This document shows positions 1 to 5,954 of a stretch of 5,968 bases of DNA, in pieces. The DNA is from Bacteroidaceae bacterium (GTDB lineage Bacteria; Bacteroidota; Bacteroidia; Bacteroidales; Barnesiellaceae_A). Below the pieces are notes generated by a model. It was given only the letters and a program-made list of their open reading frames with translations, was not told where the DNA came from and did no database searches. Numbering within the stretch: position 1 is the first letter of the stretch; each line of letters starts with the position of its first letter. Where the stretch lies: NCBI GenBank assembly GCA_017561285.1, contig JAFZDG010000230.1:1-5968 (forward strand). Reading direction: 5' to 3'. The position numbers and the translations under genes were made by a program.

Positions 1-153
1 TATACTACCGTAATGCAATACCTGCATTTGGGTATGGGTGTGGCATCGTGGGTGGCCTATGTGTTGGCAGCTATTCTGCTCATATTCCTATGGGCTTCGG
101 TTTACTTTTTTGTCTATTTTTTGTTGCTGGCTATCGCCCAAAAGCGTAAATGA
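1..153 (+). CDS. C-terminal end of an unidentified membrane protein (5' truncated)
   Basis: Frame 1 is open from the first base and gives 50 residues before a TGA at 151-153. The visible part is strongly hydrophobic: roughly residues 18-46 (WVAYVLAAILL through YFLLLAIA) form one long or two closely spaced membrane segments, and the chain ends in a short basic tail, AQKRK. This positive tail suggests that the C-terminus lies in the cytoplasm. The stop codon is followed 12 bases later by a strong terminator, which supports this being a genuine gene end. Too little is present to name a family. An internal ATG at 13-15 exists, but frame 1 is also open upstream of it to the window edge, so a longer protein entering from the left is more likely. 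The product and function are unknown. Confidence 0.6.
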   Translation, partial: YTTVMQYLHLGMGVASWVAYVLAAILLIFLWASVYFFVYFLLLAIAQKRK

Positions 154-165
154 TGGCTCTCATAC

Positions 166-219
166 AAAACACCCCTGCGATTGGGTAAATATAGTAGCAA
201 TCGCAGGGGTGTTTTTTTT
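166..219 (+). terminator. Strong intrinsic terminator, probably shared by convergent genes
   Basis: A perfect 18-base inverted repeat (166-183 with 198-215) surrounds a 14-base loop. On the + strand the GC-rich core runs into eight T's (212-219), a classic factor-independent terminator for the membrane-protein gene ending at 153. On the minus strand the same stem ends in only four T's, yet it lies 22 bases beyond the 3' end of tRNA-Thr, and no other terminator is visible for that tRNA. It therefore probably stops transcription from both sides. Confidence 0.9.
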
Positions 220-240
220 GAATTTGTTCAATGTTGTTTG

Positions 241-313
241 AGCCACAAGTGGGACTCGAACCCACGACCTTTTCGTTACGAATGAAATGCTCTACCGACT
301 GAGCTATTATGGC
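241..313 (-). tRNA. tRNA-Thr, anticodon CGT
   Basis: The minus strand folds into a complete 73-base tRNA. The acceptor arms GCCATAA and TTGTGGC pair with one G-U, and the D stem is GCTC/GAGC with loop AGTCGGTA. The anticodon loop is TTCGTAA, giving anticodon CGT, which reads the threonine codon ACG. The variable loop is AGGTC and the T arm is GTGGG-TTCGAGT-CCCAC, with discriminator T. CCA is not encoded (the next bases read CAA), so it must be added by the CCA-adding enzyme. The base pair closing the anticodon loop (positions 31-39) is an A-C mismatch; the other four pairs of that stem are intact. A promoter lies directly upstream, so it appears to be transcribed on its own. Confidence 0.95.
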
Positions 314-329
314 ATTGATTTTACGGGTG

Positions 330-366
330 CAAAGGTAATTACTTTTGCAATATGATAGACAAAAAA
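330..366 (-). promoter_or_regulatory. Promoter of tRNA-Thr(CGT)
   Basis: On the minus strand TACCTTTG (337 down to 330) matches the Bacteroidetes -7 consensus TAnnTTTG exactly. A TTTTTTG run (366 to 360) lies 22 bases upstream as the -33 element, slightly wider than the usual spacing. Transcription would begin around 320-325, some 10 bases before the mature tRNA 5' end at 313. The -33 element is the same DNA as the T-tract of the preceding terminator. Confidence 0.7.
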
Positions 367-399
367 GGTTGCATCATTTTTCTTTTTTGATGCAACCTT
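361..399 (-). terminator. Intrinsic terminator of the GT5-like/DUF4270 unit
   Basis: A perfect 12-base stem (365-376 with 388-399) with an 11-base loop is followed, reading the minus strand, by a run of T's (complement of 361-366). It lies 24 bases beyond the DUF4270 stop codon and so closes the two-gene unit. On the + strand the stem is followed by no T-run, so it is directional. Confidence 0.85.
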
Positions 400-423
400 A
401 TATCTGATTAATAAGCTAACCTA

Positions 424-1827
424 TTAAAAGTTAGATGTTTGAGTGGTATAAATAATTTTTATTTGTGCCCCTTCGAGGTCCAATTCGGTAATCGCCGGCG
501 ATGCACAGTAGGGCGAAACGCTTATTACCGATGTGACGCTTTCGTAGTACGAATTTGTTGTTTGTGACAGTACTTGTACCGGAATGAGGGCTATTGTTTC
601 ATCGTCTTCGGTAACGGTAGGATCTTCGCGTTGCAAGATGTCGCGAATGTAATTGCTGATGTTGCCAAAGTCATATACGCCTTTAGCTTTGTTGTAAGTG
701 GCATATATGGTGTTGATGTCGTCGGGCAGAAGTTTCTGCTCGAAAAAGTCCTTGACCTGCGAAGCTCTAATAAAGAGCAGGTATTGCGGCGGATCGAGTT
801 GGGCATTTTCATCCTGTACGACCGGTATGGTAAATGACAAGAAGTTGAGTATGTTTTGTATCTTGGCAGTCTCGGCAAGTTTTTCTTGGTACTTGGCAAT
901 GATGTTGCCGGTGGGGAAGTGTATGATAGGAAGGTATCCTACGGGGGCTTGTGCTATAACTCTTTTGCCCGATGCATTATACTCTTCTACTTTCTTTATC
1001 AGCTTTTCGTCGGGGGTAAGTGCAAAGTGGTTGATGCTATAGACCTCGGGAGTGACACCCATATAGTTGTATGACAAGGTGTCAATCCTGCCTTCTTGGT
1101 TGATGGCTCGGTAGTGCATTGTCATATATATACCTTTGATGTTGACCAAGCGACCGTTGCCATATGATACATTCATATATATACCGGGGAAGAACTTGGC
1201 AAACTCTGAGGGCATTGAGAATATCTCGGGATTTCTTTTGTACTCATCAAATATCTCTTGTCCTAACTCGATAGGAAGTCTTACTGCCAGGCGTTTATAG
1301 GGCGTCTTGGTAGAGTCGGCCTCTGTCTTGATGAAACCGTCGGTAGAGCTGCCAAAGGTGTGTTGGGCTATGAGGTCGCTGGGTGAGTAGTAGTCGAGAG
1401 GGTTGAGGTTGGTATAAAGGGGACTCTTTACCGTCTTGTTGAGGCGGTATATATTCAAGACCATAGGAGCCAAAGAGTCGCCTGTGAGGTCTTTATTGTA
1501 GTAGCTGAGGTAAAGCTTGATAGAATCGAGCGTGCTATGTGTGACATTGGTAGTGTCAATGTTGAGCGTGGGCATAAACTGCGAGAGGTAGCCTGTTCTC
1601 AGGTTTCCGTATCCTTCTACTGCCAAGTTTCCCAACAGCGGGTCGGTAGTACGGCCCAAAATACTATCGTTGTATATCGACTTGCCATCGATTTTTATAG
1701 ATGTAGAATCGACTGTGATTTCTATCAACGAGTCGTTGAGCGATGAGCCTAATGTGCTAATCTCATCGTTACAAGCCACTATCGATATGCAACAGCATAT
1801 GATAGCACAATATTTCAGTAATTTCAT
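424..1827 (-). CDS. DUF4270-family lipoprotein
   Basis: This 467-residue protein has a lipoprotein signal: a short basic start (MKLLK), a hydrophobic stretch rich in Cys and Ile, and a lipobox ending IVAC with the modified cysteine at residue 19. The residues after the cysteine (NDE) are acidic, which loosely resembles the export signal of surface lipoproteins in Bacteroidetes; placement outside the cell is inference. The remainder, with motifs such as STLGSSLNDS near residue 25, LDSIKLYLSYY near 100 and a region starting AVRLP near 182, fits DUF4270, a Bacteroidetes family of unknown function and full length here. I see no catalytic motif. The ATG at 1825-1827 is preferred because the signal peptide begins there. 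It sits 13 bases behind the GT5-like gene with no promoter between them, so the two are probably cotranscribed. Confidence 0.85.
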   Translation of the reverse strand: MKLLKYCAIICCCISIVACNDEISTLGSSLNDSLIEITVDSTSIKIDGKSIYNDSILGRTTDPLLGNLAVEGYGNLRTGYLSQFMPTLNIDTTNVTHSTLDSIKLYLSYYNKDLTGDSLAPMVLNIYRLNKTVKSPLYTNLNPLDYYSPSDLIAQHTFGSSTDGFIKTEADSTKTPYKRLAVRLPIELGQEIFDEYKRNPEIFSMPSEFAKFFPGIYMNVSYGNGRLVNIKGIYMTMHYRAINQEGRIDTLSYNYMGVTPEVYSINHFALTPDEKLIKKVEEYNASGKRVIAQAPVGYLPIIHFPTGNIIAKYQEKLAETAKIQNILNFLSFTIPVVQDENAQLDPPQYLLFIRASQVKDFFEQKLLPDDINTIYATYNKAKGVYDFGNISNYIRDILQREDPTVTEDDETIALIPVQVLSQTTNSYYESVTSVISVSPYCASPAITELDLEGAQIKIIYTTQTSNF

Positions 1828-1840
1828 TTTCGAAATTTAA

Positions 1841-2662
1841 TTATTGATTGTTATTGTTCCATACTTTGTCATAGAACTCTTCGATAGCGTCGGTGCGTGT
1901 CTCGTCGGGTTGATATGGGAGGAACAATTTGCCCTTTTCGAGAGCGTAGTCAATGAGCGATTGGTCGATGTTGGCACTACCGGCTATTACACCATCGGCA
2001 TAGTCGATGGCAAATTTGTTGAGCGTGATAAAATCGATTTCTTCGCCCGAAGCAAAAGGTATGTCGGATGCTGTGATGTTGCGGAAGATGAGCTTGTCGG
2101 CATATCGAGCATCAAACGGACGTGTAAATTTGTTGTCGTAGAGCGAAACAATGACTTTAGAGTTGCGGAAACAAGGATCTTCGGCATACGATTTCTTGGT
2201 ATATATCGAAGCCAATGAAGATAGCCATCCGTGACAGTGTATGATATCGGGTTCCCATCTGAAGTTCTTGACAGTCTCCATTACGCTGCGTACAAAGAAA
2301 ATGCTACGCTCATCGTTGTCTTCTCTGTTGGCCTCATCAACAGCCTCTCCCGATTGACGTTGGAAGTAATCATCGTTGTCGGTAAAGTATATTTGCATAC
2401 GTGCCGATTGGATAGAGGCTACTTTGATGATAAGAGGGTGGTCGGTATCGTCTATTATCAAATTCATTCCCGATAGACGTTTTACCTCGTGCAGCTGGTT
2501 GCGACGCTCATTGATGTTGCCATATTTGGGCATGAATACACGTATTTCATGTCCTCTCTCTTGTATGCTTTGAGGTAACTCGCGACAGGTCTTAGCAAGC
2601 TCGTTTTCGGGCATGTAAGGTGTCATTTCTTGGGCTATAAATAAGACTTTTGCTTTGCTCAT
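1841..2662 (-). CDS. Half-length glycogen/starch synthase-like protein (GT5 N-terminal domain only)
   Basis: This 273-residue cytoplasmic protein resembles only the N-terminal Rossmann half of GT5 glycogen synthases. Matching parts include KVLFIAQEMTPY (5-16), the RGHEIRVFMPKYGNI stretch (36-50), YFTDNDDYFQR (92-102), the DNDERSIFFVRSVM segment (115-128), DIIHCHGW (139-146), where synthases have HAHDW, and FAIDYADGVIAGS (217-229). Full GlgA proteins are about 450-500 residues. Here the second GT-B domain is absent, and the early KTGGL loop that binds ADP-glucose is replaced by MPENELAKT (17-25). Catalytic synthase activity is therefore doubtful; a regulatory or binding role is possible. The ATG at 2660-2662 was chosen because homology begins at once. 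An in-frame ATG at 2696-2698 would add 12 basic, non-homologous residues and cannot be excluded. Databases often label such proteins 'glycogen synthase'; I would not use glgA. Confidence 0.8.
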   Translation of the reverse strand: MSKAKVLFIAQEMTPYMPENELAKTCRELPQSIQERGHEIRVFMPKYGNINERRNQLHEVKRLSGMNLIIDDTDHPLIIKVASIQSARMQIYFTDNDDYFQRQSGEAVDEANREDNDERSIFFVRSVMETVKNFRWEPDIIHCHGWLSSLASIYTKKSYAEDPCFRNSKVIVSLYDNKFTRPFDARYADKLIFRNITASDIPFASGEEIDFITLNKFAIDYADGVIAGSANIDQSLIDYALEKGKLFLPYQPDETRTDAIEEFYDKVWNNNNQ

Positions 2663-2720
2663 GATTATTTTTCTTGGTTTTTGTTTGTGTGTCATCATTT
2701 ATAGATACACATAACCGATG

Positions 2721-2755
2721 CAAAGATAATAAAAAAAATTGCTTAATCAGCCAAA
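2721..2755 (-). promoter_or_regulatory. Promoter of the GT5-like/DUF4270 unit
   Basis: On the minus strand TATCTTTG (2728 down to 2721) matches the Bacteroidetes -7 box TAnnTTTG. A TTTG (2755 to 2752) lies 23 bases upstream as a possible -33 element, a little far for the consensus. The start of transcription would be near 2714, leaving a leader of about 50 bases before the preferred ATG at 2662, or about 15 before the alternative ATG at 2698. Confidence 0.6.
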
Positions 2756-2879
2756 TTTTACGAGACTTAACATAGATTTGGGGCTATTTTTTTTCATCAA
2801 TACCTCTTTCGACCTATGATTTATGCTCTTTTCGTGAAATTTTATTGCATTTATGTTTCGCCGTTTGTAGTTTATTTAT
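2756..2879. other. AT-rich divergent intergenic region
   Basis: This stretch between the two divergent promoters is AT-rich, with T-runs such as the one near 2787-2794. I see no RNA fold, repeat, riboswitch or credible small gene. Regulator binding sites may be present, but none stands out by eye. Confidence 0.4.
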
Positions 2880-2887
2880 TTCCTTTG
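2880..2887 (+). promoter_or_regulatory. Possible -7 box of the panC promoter
   Basis: TTCCTTTG differs from the Bacteroidetes TAnnTTTG box at one base. A GTTTCG about 19 bases upstream is a weak -33 candidate. Transcription from here would start near 2894 and leave a leader of about 20 bases before the panC ATG at 2915. No better candidate lies closer to the gene. Confidence 0.4.
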
Positions 2888-2914
2888 CATCAATTTTACA
2901 ACCTACATTGAGTA

Positions 2915-3763
2915 ATGGAAAGAATTACAACAGTTGCTGCGTTGCGTCAGTTGGTAGATGCTGCCCGCAGTGAAGGAAAAAAAATAGGTCTTGTACCCAC
3001 AATGGGTGCATTGCATGTGGGACATATTTCGCTCGTAGAGCGATGTGTTGCCGAGAATGATGTAACTGTAGTGAGCGTCTTTGTAAACCCTACACAGTTT
3101 AATGACAAGCGCGACCTGGAGTTATATCCTCGTACTCCTGATGAAGATTGTGCTATGCTCGAAAAAGCGGGTTGCACTTATGTCTTCACGCCATCGGTCG
3201 AAGAGGTATATCCCGAGCCCGATACACGAGTGTTTGAGTTGGGTACGGTAGCCGAGGTGATGGAAGGTCGTTTCCGTCCCGGACACTTCAATGGTGTGGC
3301 ACAAATAGTGAGCAAATTGTTTGCAATGGTTGCGCCCGATCGTGCCTATTTTGGTGAGAAAGATTTTCAACAAATCGCCGTTATACGTGCTATGGCTGCG
3401 CAATTGCAATTTGATATTGATATTATTGCCTGTCCTATTGTACGTGAAGAAGATGGTCTGGCATTGAGTAGTCGCAATACACGTCTTACTGTTGAACAAC
3501 GCCATCATGCACCTCGTATAGCACAAACGCTTTTTGCCAGCCTCGAGTATGCCAAGAATCATACCGTAGCCGAAACAATAAGTTATGTGGTAGATACTAT
3601 CAATGCAGTGCCTGAGATGAGGGTGGAGTATTATGAGATTGTCGATGGTAACTCATTGCTGCCGGTCGAAAACTGGAATGATAGCAATTTTGTCGTAGGA
3701 TGCATCACTGTGTATAATGGCGAGGTGCGTCTTATAGATAACATTGCCTACAGCCGTCCCTAA
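2915..3763 (+). CDS. panC: Pantothenate synthetase (pantoate--beta-alanine ligase)
   Basis: PanC is a cytoplasmic enzyme that joins pantoate and beta-alanine with ATP, through a pantoyl-adenylate, to make pantothenate, the precursor of coenzyme A. The 282-residue length is normal. All diagnostic motifs are visible: PTMGALHVGH (28-37, the HxGH nucleotide-binding site), FVNPTQF (56-62, pantoate site), FRPGHFNGV (120-128), YFGEKDFQQ (145-153) and LALSSRN (182-188), the loop equivalent to KMSKS. The C-terminal domain, with VEYYEIVD, is complete. The ATG at 2915 fits the family N-terminus exactly (MERITTVAALRQLV). It has no clear Shine-Dalgarno, as is usual in this phylum. panD follows 46 bases later on the same strand with no terminator between, so the two form an operon. 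panB is not in the window. Confidence 0.97.
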   Translation: MERITTVAALRQLVDAARSEGKKIGLVPTMGALHVGHISLVERCVAENDVTVVSVFVNPTQFNDKRDLELYPRTPDEDCAMLEKAGCTYVFTPSVEEVYPEPDTRVFELGTVAEVMEGRFRPGHFNGVAQIVSKLFAMVAPDRAYFGEKDFQQIAVIRAMAAQLQFDIDIIACPIVREEDGLALSSRNTRLTVEQRHHAPRIAQTLFASLEYAKNHTVAETISYVVDTINAVPEMRVEYYEIVDGNSLLPVENWNDSNFVVGCITVYNGEVRLIDNIAYSRP

Positions 3764-3809
3764 GCGTAGATTGATATTTAAGAATATACACACACTAAAC
3801 TTACATAAA

Positions 3810-4160
3810 ATGTATATAGAAGTAGTAAAGTCTAAGATACACCGCGCAACGGTGACTCAGGCCGACTTGAATTATATCGGTAGTATTACTATTGACGAAG
3901 ATTTGATGGATGCTGCCGGTATTATTGCCAACGAGAAAGTGTCGATTGTCAATAACAACAATGGTGCACGTTTCGAAACATACGTAATACGAGGAGAGCG
4001 TGGATCGGGTGTAGTATGTCTCAATGGAGCTGCTGCTCGTCTGGTGCAACCCGGCGATGTCGTTATCATTATGGCCTATGCTTGGATGGATGCTGAAGAG
4101 GCGCGTACATTTGAGCCTAAAGTGGTATTTCCCGATAGCAAAACAAATCGTTTGATTTGA
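3810..4160 (+). CDS. panD: Aspartate 1-decarboxylase proenzyme
   Basis: PanD decarboxylates L-aspartate to beta-alanine, the substrate of PanC encoded just upstream. The 116-residue proenzyme cleaves itself between Gly24 and Ser25 (YIGSITID, 22-29), and Ser25 becomes the pyruvoyl cofactor. Other residues known from E. coli PanD are in place: Lys9, His11, Tyr22, Arg54, Thr57 and Tyr58, plus the NGAAAR stretch (72-77) and PGD (81-83). The frame is open from 3744, but the ATG at 3810 gives the standard N-terminus MYIEVVKSKIHRA and puts the cleavage site at the usual position 24/25; the earlier ATG lies inside panC and adds 22 unrelated residues. A terminator begins 19 bases after the stop codon and closes the operon. 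Confidence 0.97.
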   Translation: MYIEVVKSKIHRATVTQADLNYIGSITIDEDLMDAAGIIANEKVSIVNNNNGARFETYVIRGERGSGVVCLNGAAARLVQPGDVVIIMAYAWMDAEEARTFEPKVVFPDSKTNRLI

Positions 4161-4179
4161 TTGTACTTATAAAGTAGAT

Positions 4180-4222
4180 GGCTCATCTCTCGTGGTTGCG
4201 AGGGTGAGCCTCTGTTTTTTTT
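4180..4222 (+). terminator. Intrinsic terminator of panC-panD
   Basis: GGCTCA (4180-4185) pairs with TGAGCC (4205-4210), and the helix continues through CTCG/CGAG (4189-4192 with 4199-4202), with one wobble and one bulged T, around a six-base loop. Eight T's follow at 4215-4222. The position just after panD fits the end of the pantothenate operon. Confidence 0.88.
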
Positions 4223-4278
4223 ATTAGAGTCGCAATGGCTCTTTTTATCGAAACGTAGAAGATTATATTGTTTTTACT

Positions 4279-5601
4279 ATGTATAAGTATCGCGACATTT
4301 GGCATATAGCCTATCCCATACTCATAAGTTTGATTATGCAGACGCTCATAAATGTAACCGATACGGCTTATATGGGACGTGTGGGTGAGATAGAATTGGG
4401 CGCTACGGCTCTCGTGTCGGTCTATTATCTTACTATTTATATGGCCATTTTTGGTTTCAGTGTAGGTGCTCAGATTTTTATTGGCCGTCGCAATGGAGAG
4501 GGCAACTATAACAAGATAGGCGATATTGTGATACAAGGAGTCTTGTTTTTGTTGGGTGTTGCAGCTCTGTTTGTGGGATTGTCGAAGTGGCTTTCGCCCA
4601 TATTGTTGTCCAATATAGTCTCTTCAAAGCAGATATTAACGGCTTGTATGGATTACCTTGATTGGCGAATATGGGGTTTGCTCTTTTCGGCAGTGAGTGT
4701 AATGTGTAGAGCATTCTTTGTAGGCATTACCCGTACAGGCGTTCTTGTGTGGAACTCTGTTATACTCACAGTGTCCAATGTGATATTCAACTATATATTT
4801 GTGTTCGGAGCATTCGGCGTTCCGGCAATGGGTATTGCCGGTGCTGCCATAGGCTCGGTATTGGCCGAAGCACTGGCTATGTTGCAGTTTGTGGTATATG
4901 CCATAATGAAAGTCGATATGAAGCGTTATGGTATAAGCCGACAAATCAAGTTTGCCCCCGATGTGATACGAGGAATATTGTCGCTCTCGGTGTGGACCAT
5001 GCTACAAAACTTTCTTACCCATGCCGTTTGGTTTGTATTTTTTCTGGCTATCGAACATTTGGGCGAGGAGCAACTGGCTATTACCAACATCGTGCGTAGT
5101 GGTTCTTCGCTTATCTTTATGCCCATTATAGCGTTTGCCTCAACAGCAAGTACATTGGTAAGCAACGCTATGGGAGCCGCTCGAACCGGCGATGTTATGC
5201 TTATTATTCGCCGTTGTATTGCTATGAGTTATGCTGTGATAGTACCATTAATAATAATTATAGCCTTCATTCCGCAAACCTATATGCGCATCTTTACCGA
5301 CAACGTAGCTATCTTGCAAGGTTCGGTGGCATCGGTATATGTTATGTTAGGGTTCAATTTGATAGCCATTCCCGCTTGCATATTCTTCCACTCGGTGTCG
5401 GGTACAGGCAACACCCGCTTGGCGCTGGGTGTGGAGGTTGTGGCTACCATATTATATGCCGTAGCTATATACGGTATTATTTTCAGTATTCGCGCCGATG
5501 TTGCGGTGTGTTGGTCGGTTGAGTATGTATATTGGACAACGATACTTATCTGTTCGGCACTCTATTTTCGATACGGAAAATGGTGCGAAAATCGACTCTG
5601 A
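4279..5601 (+). CDS. MATE-family multidrug/toxin efflux transporter
   Basis: This 440-residue protein of the inner membrane has the hydrophobic pattern of about 12 helices expected for MATE transporters, which expel organic cations or drugs in exchange for Na+ or H+. The N-terminal half shows the family signature around QTLINVTDTAYMGRVGE (21-37), including Asp28, and QIFIGRRNGEG (65-75). A glycine-rich GVPAMGIAGAAIGS (180-193) lies near the middle. The C-terminal half repeats the pattern with SNAMGAARTGD (295-305) and SVSGTGNTR (373-381). Both halves are complete and the length is typical. The ATG at 4279 gives the expected start (MYKYRDIWHIAYPILIS). It stands alone after the panD terminator. 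I see no convincing promoter in the 56 bases before it, the best being a poor TATATTGT near 4264. The substrate cannot be predicted from sequence. Confidence 0.93.
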   Translation: MYKYRDIWHIAYPILISLIMQTLINVTDTAYMGRVGEIELGATALVSVYYLTIYMAIFGFSVGAQIFIGRRNGEGNYNKIGDIVIQGVLFLLGVAALFVGLSKWLSPILLSNIVSSKQILTACMDYLDWRIWGLLFSAVSVMCRAFFVGITRTGVLVWNSVILTVSNVIFNYIFVFGAFGVPAMGIAGAAIGSVLAEALAMLQFVVYAIMKVDMKRYGISRQIKFAPDVIRGILSLSVWTMLQNFLTHAVWFVFFLAIEHLGEEQLAITNIVRSGSSLIFMPIIAFASTASTLVSNAMGAARTGDVMLIIRRCIAMSYAVIVPLIIIIAFIPQTYMRIFTDNVAILQGSVASVYVMLGFNLIAIPACIFFHSVSGTGNTRLALGVEVVATILYAVAIYGIIFSIRADVAVCWSVEYVYWTTILICSALYFRYGKWCENRL

Positions 5602-5625
5602 AAAAAACTGTTTTTCCTCGATTTT
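5588..5625 (+). terminator. Possible weak AT-rich hairpin at the end of the MATE gene
   Basis: AAAATCGA (5588-5595) pairs with TCGATTTT (5618-5625), and inside it GAAAAA (5600-5605) pairs with TTTTTC (5611-5616). The hairpin overlaps the stop codon and is AT-rich, and only the four T's that close its own stem stand at its 3' edge. It may slow or stop transcription, but it is weaker than the other terminators here. Confidence 0.3.
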
Positions 5626-5663
5626 GCTCAAATCTGTTGCAACTTTGTCTTTTTTCGAAGTGA

Positions 5664-5697
5664 TTTTGCACCGAAAAGTGGCTTTTGGGGAGCAAAA
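5664..5697. repeat. Imperfect inverted repeat between the MATE gene and SRP RNA
   Basis: TTTTGC (5664-5669) pairs with GCAAAA (5692-5697), and AAAAG (5674-5678) pairs with CTTTT (5682-5686), separated by an imperfect middle and a three-base loop. There is no T-run on its 3' side, so it is not a typical terminator. Its role is unknown. Confidence 0.35.
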
Positions 5698-5722
5698 AAG
5701 GTCGAAAAATTATAAAAAATAG

Positions 5723-5749
5723 CGCGATAAGTAAAAATTTTTAATCGCG
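5723..5749. repeat. Inverted repeat upstream of the SRP RNA promoter
   Basis: CGCGAT (5723-5728) and ATCGCG (5744-5749) are perfect mirror arms. Inside them TAAAAA (5732-5737) abuts TTTTTA (5738-5743), with only AAG left unpaired on one side. It lies about 70 bases upstream of the SRP RNA -33 element. No T-run follows, so a protein-binding site or cruciform is as plausible as an RNA hairpin. Confidence 0.45.
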
Positions 5750-5817
5750 AATATTCTTGTAAATCAGATTGTTGTGATTTTGATTTGTTTTTTGTGAAAT
5801 AATTTTTGCAAAAATGC

Positions 5818-5847
5818 TTGCGGAGAATAAAAAAAGTAGTACCTTTG
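5818..5847 (+). promoter_or_regulatory. Promoter of the SRP RNA (and probably the tRNA after it)
   Basis: TTG (5818-5820), a 19-base spacer and TACCTTTG (5840-5847) match the Bacteroidetes housekeeping promoter almost perfectly. Transcription would begin about 5851-5853, exactly where the SRP RNA helix begins. The -7 box is identical to that of tRNA-Thr on the other side of the window. Confidence 0.85.
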
Positions 5848-5850
5848 TGC

Positions 5851-5949
5851 TCGGGTAAGTCCTACACGACCAGCTCCCTGTGAATCCCCCCAGGACTTGA
5901 CCGTAGCAAGGGTAGTAGGTCGTAGCGGTGCGATGTGGTAAGCTTACCC
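5851..5949 (+). ncRNA. ffs: Small bacterial signal recognition particle RNA (4.5S type)
   Basis: The RNA of about 100 bases folds into a single long rod: GGGTAAG (5853-5859) pairs with CTTACCC (5943-5949), and ACGACC (5866-5871) pairs with GGTCGT (5918-5923). The tip holds the conserved domain that binds the Ffh protein: AGG (5892-5894), the AC/GT pairs and AGCA (5905-5908), flanked by a C-rich run and AGGG. With Ffh and FtsY it directs nascent membrane and secreted proteins to the translocon. The apical tetraloop reads TGAC rather than the GGAA known from E. coli. The 5' end is set by the promoter. The 3' end is set by the closing helix and by the tRNA that starts five bases later; exact ends are approximate. 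Confidence 0.92.
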
Positions 5950-5954
5950 TTCCT

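Noticed and set aside
38..241. 67-residue open frame on the + strand
   Set aside because: It overlaps the end of the frame-1 membrane protein in another frame and runs through the terminator hairpin up to the tRNA; no family resemblance.
591..899. 102-residue minus-strand frame inside the DUF4270 gene
   Set aside because: Its composition is that of a shifted frame (rich in Ser, Thr, Arg), and it lies wholly inside the well-supported gene.
2663..2698. Upstream ATG for the GT5-like protein (12 more residues)
   Set aside because: The extra residues are basic and unlike the family start; kept only as an alternative.
3744..3809. Longer N-terminus for PanD starting at 3744
   Set aside because: It starts inside panC and adds 22 unrelated residues; the ATG at 3810 gives the standard PanD start and cleavage position.
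4161..4278. Possible small RNA or attenuator between panD and the MATE gene
   Set aside because: The only structure is the terminator hairpin of panD; nothing else folds convincingly and no promoter is clear.
5498..5722. 74-residue open frame overlapping the MATE gene end
   Set aside because: It mostly overlaps the MATE gene in another frame and its tail reads AT-rich intergenic DNA; no start signal or recognisable domain.
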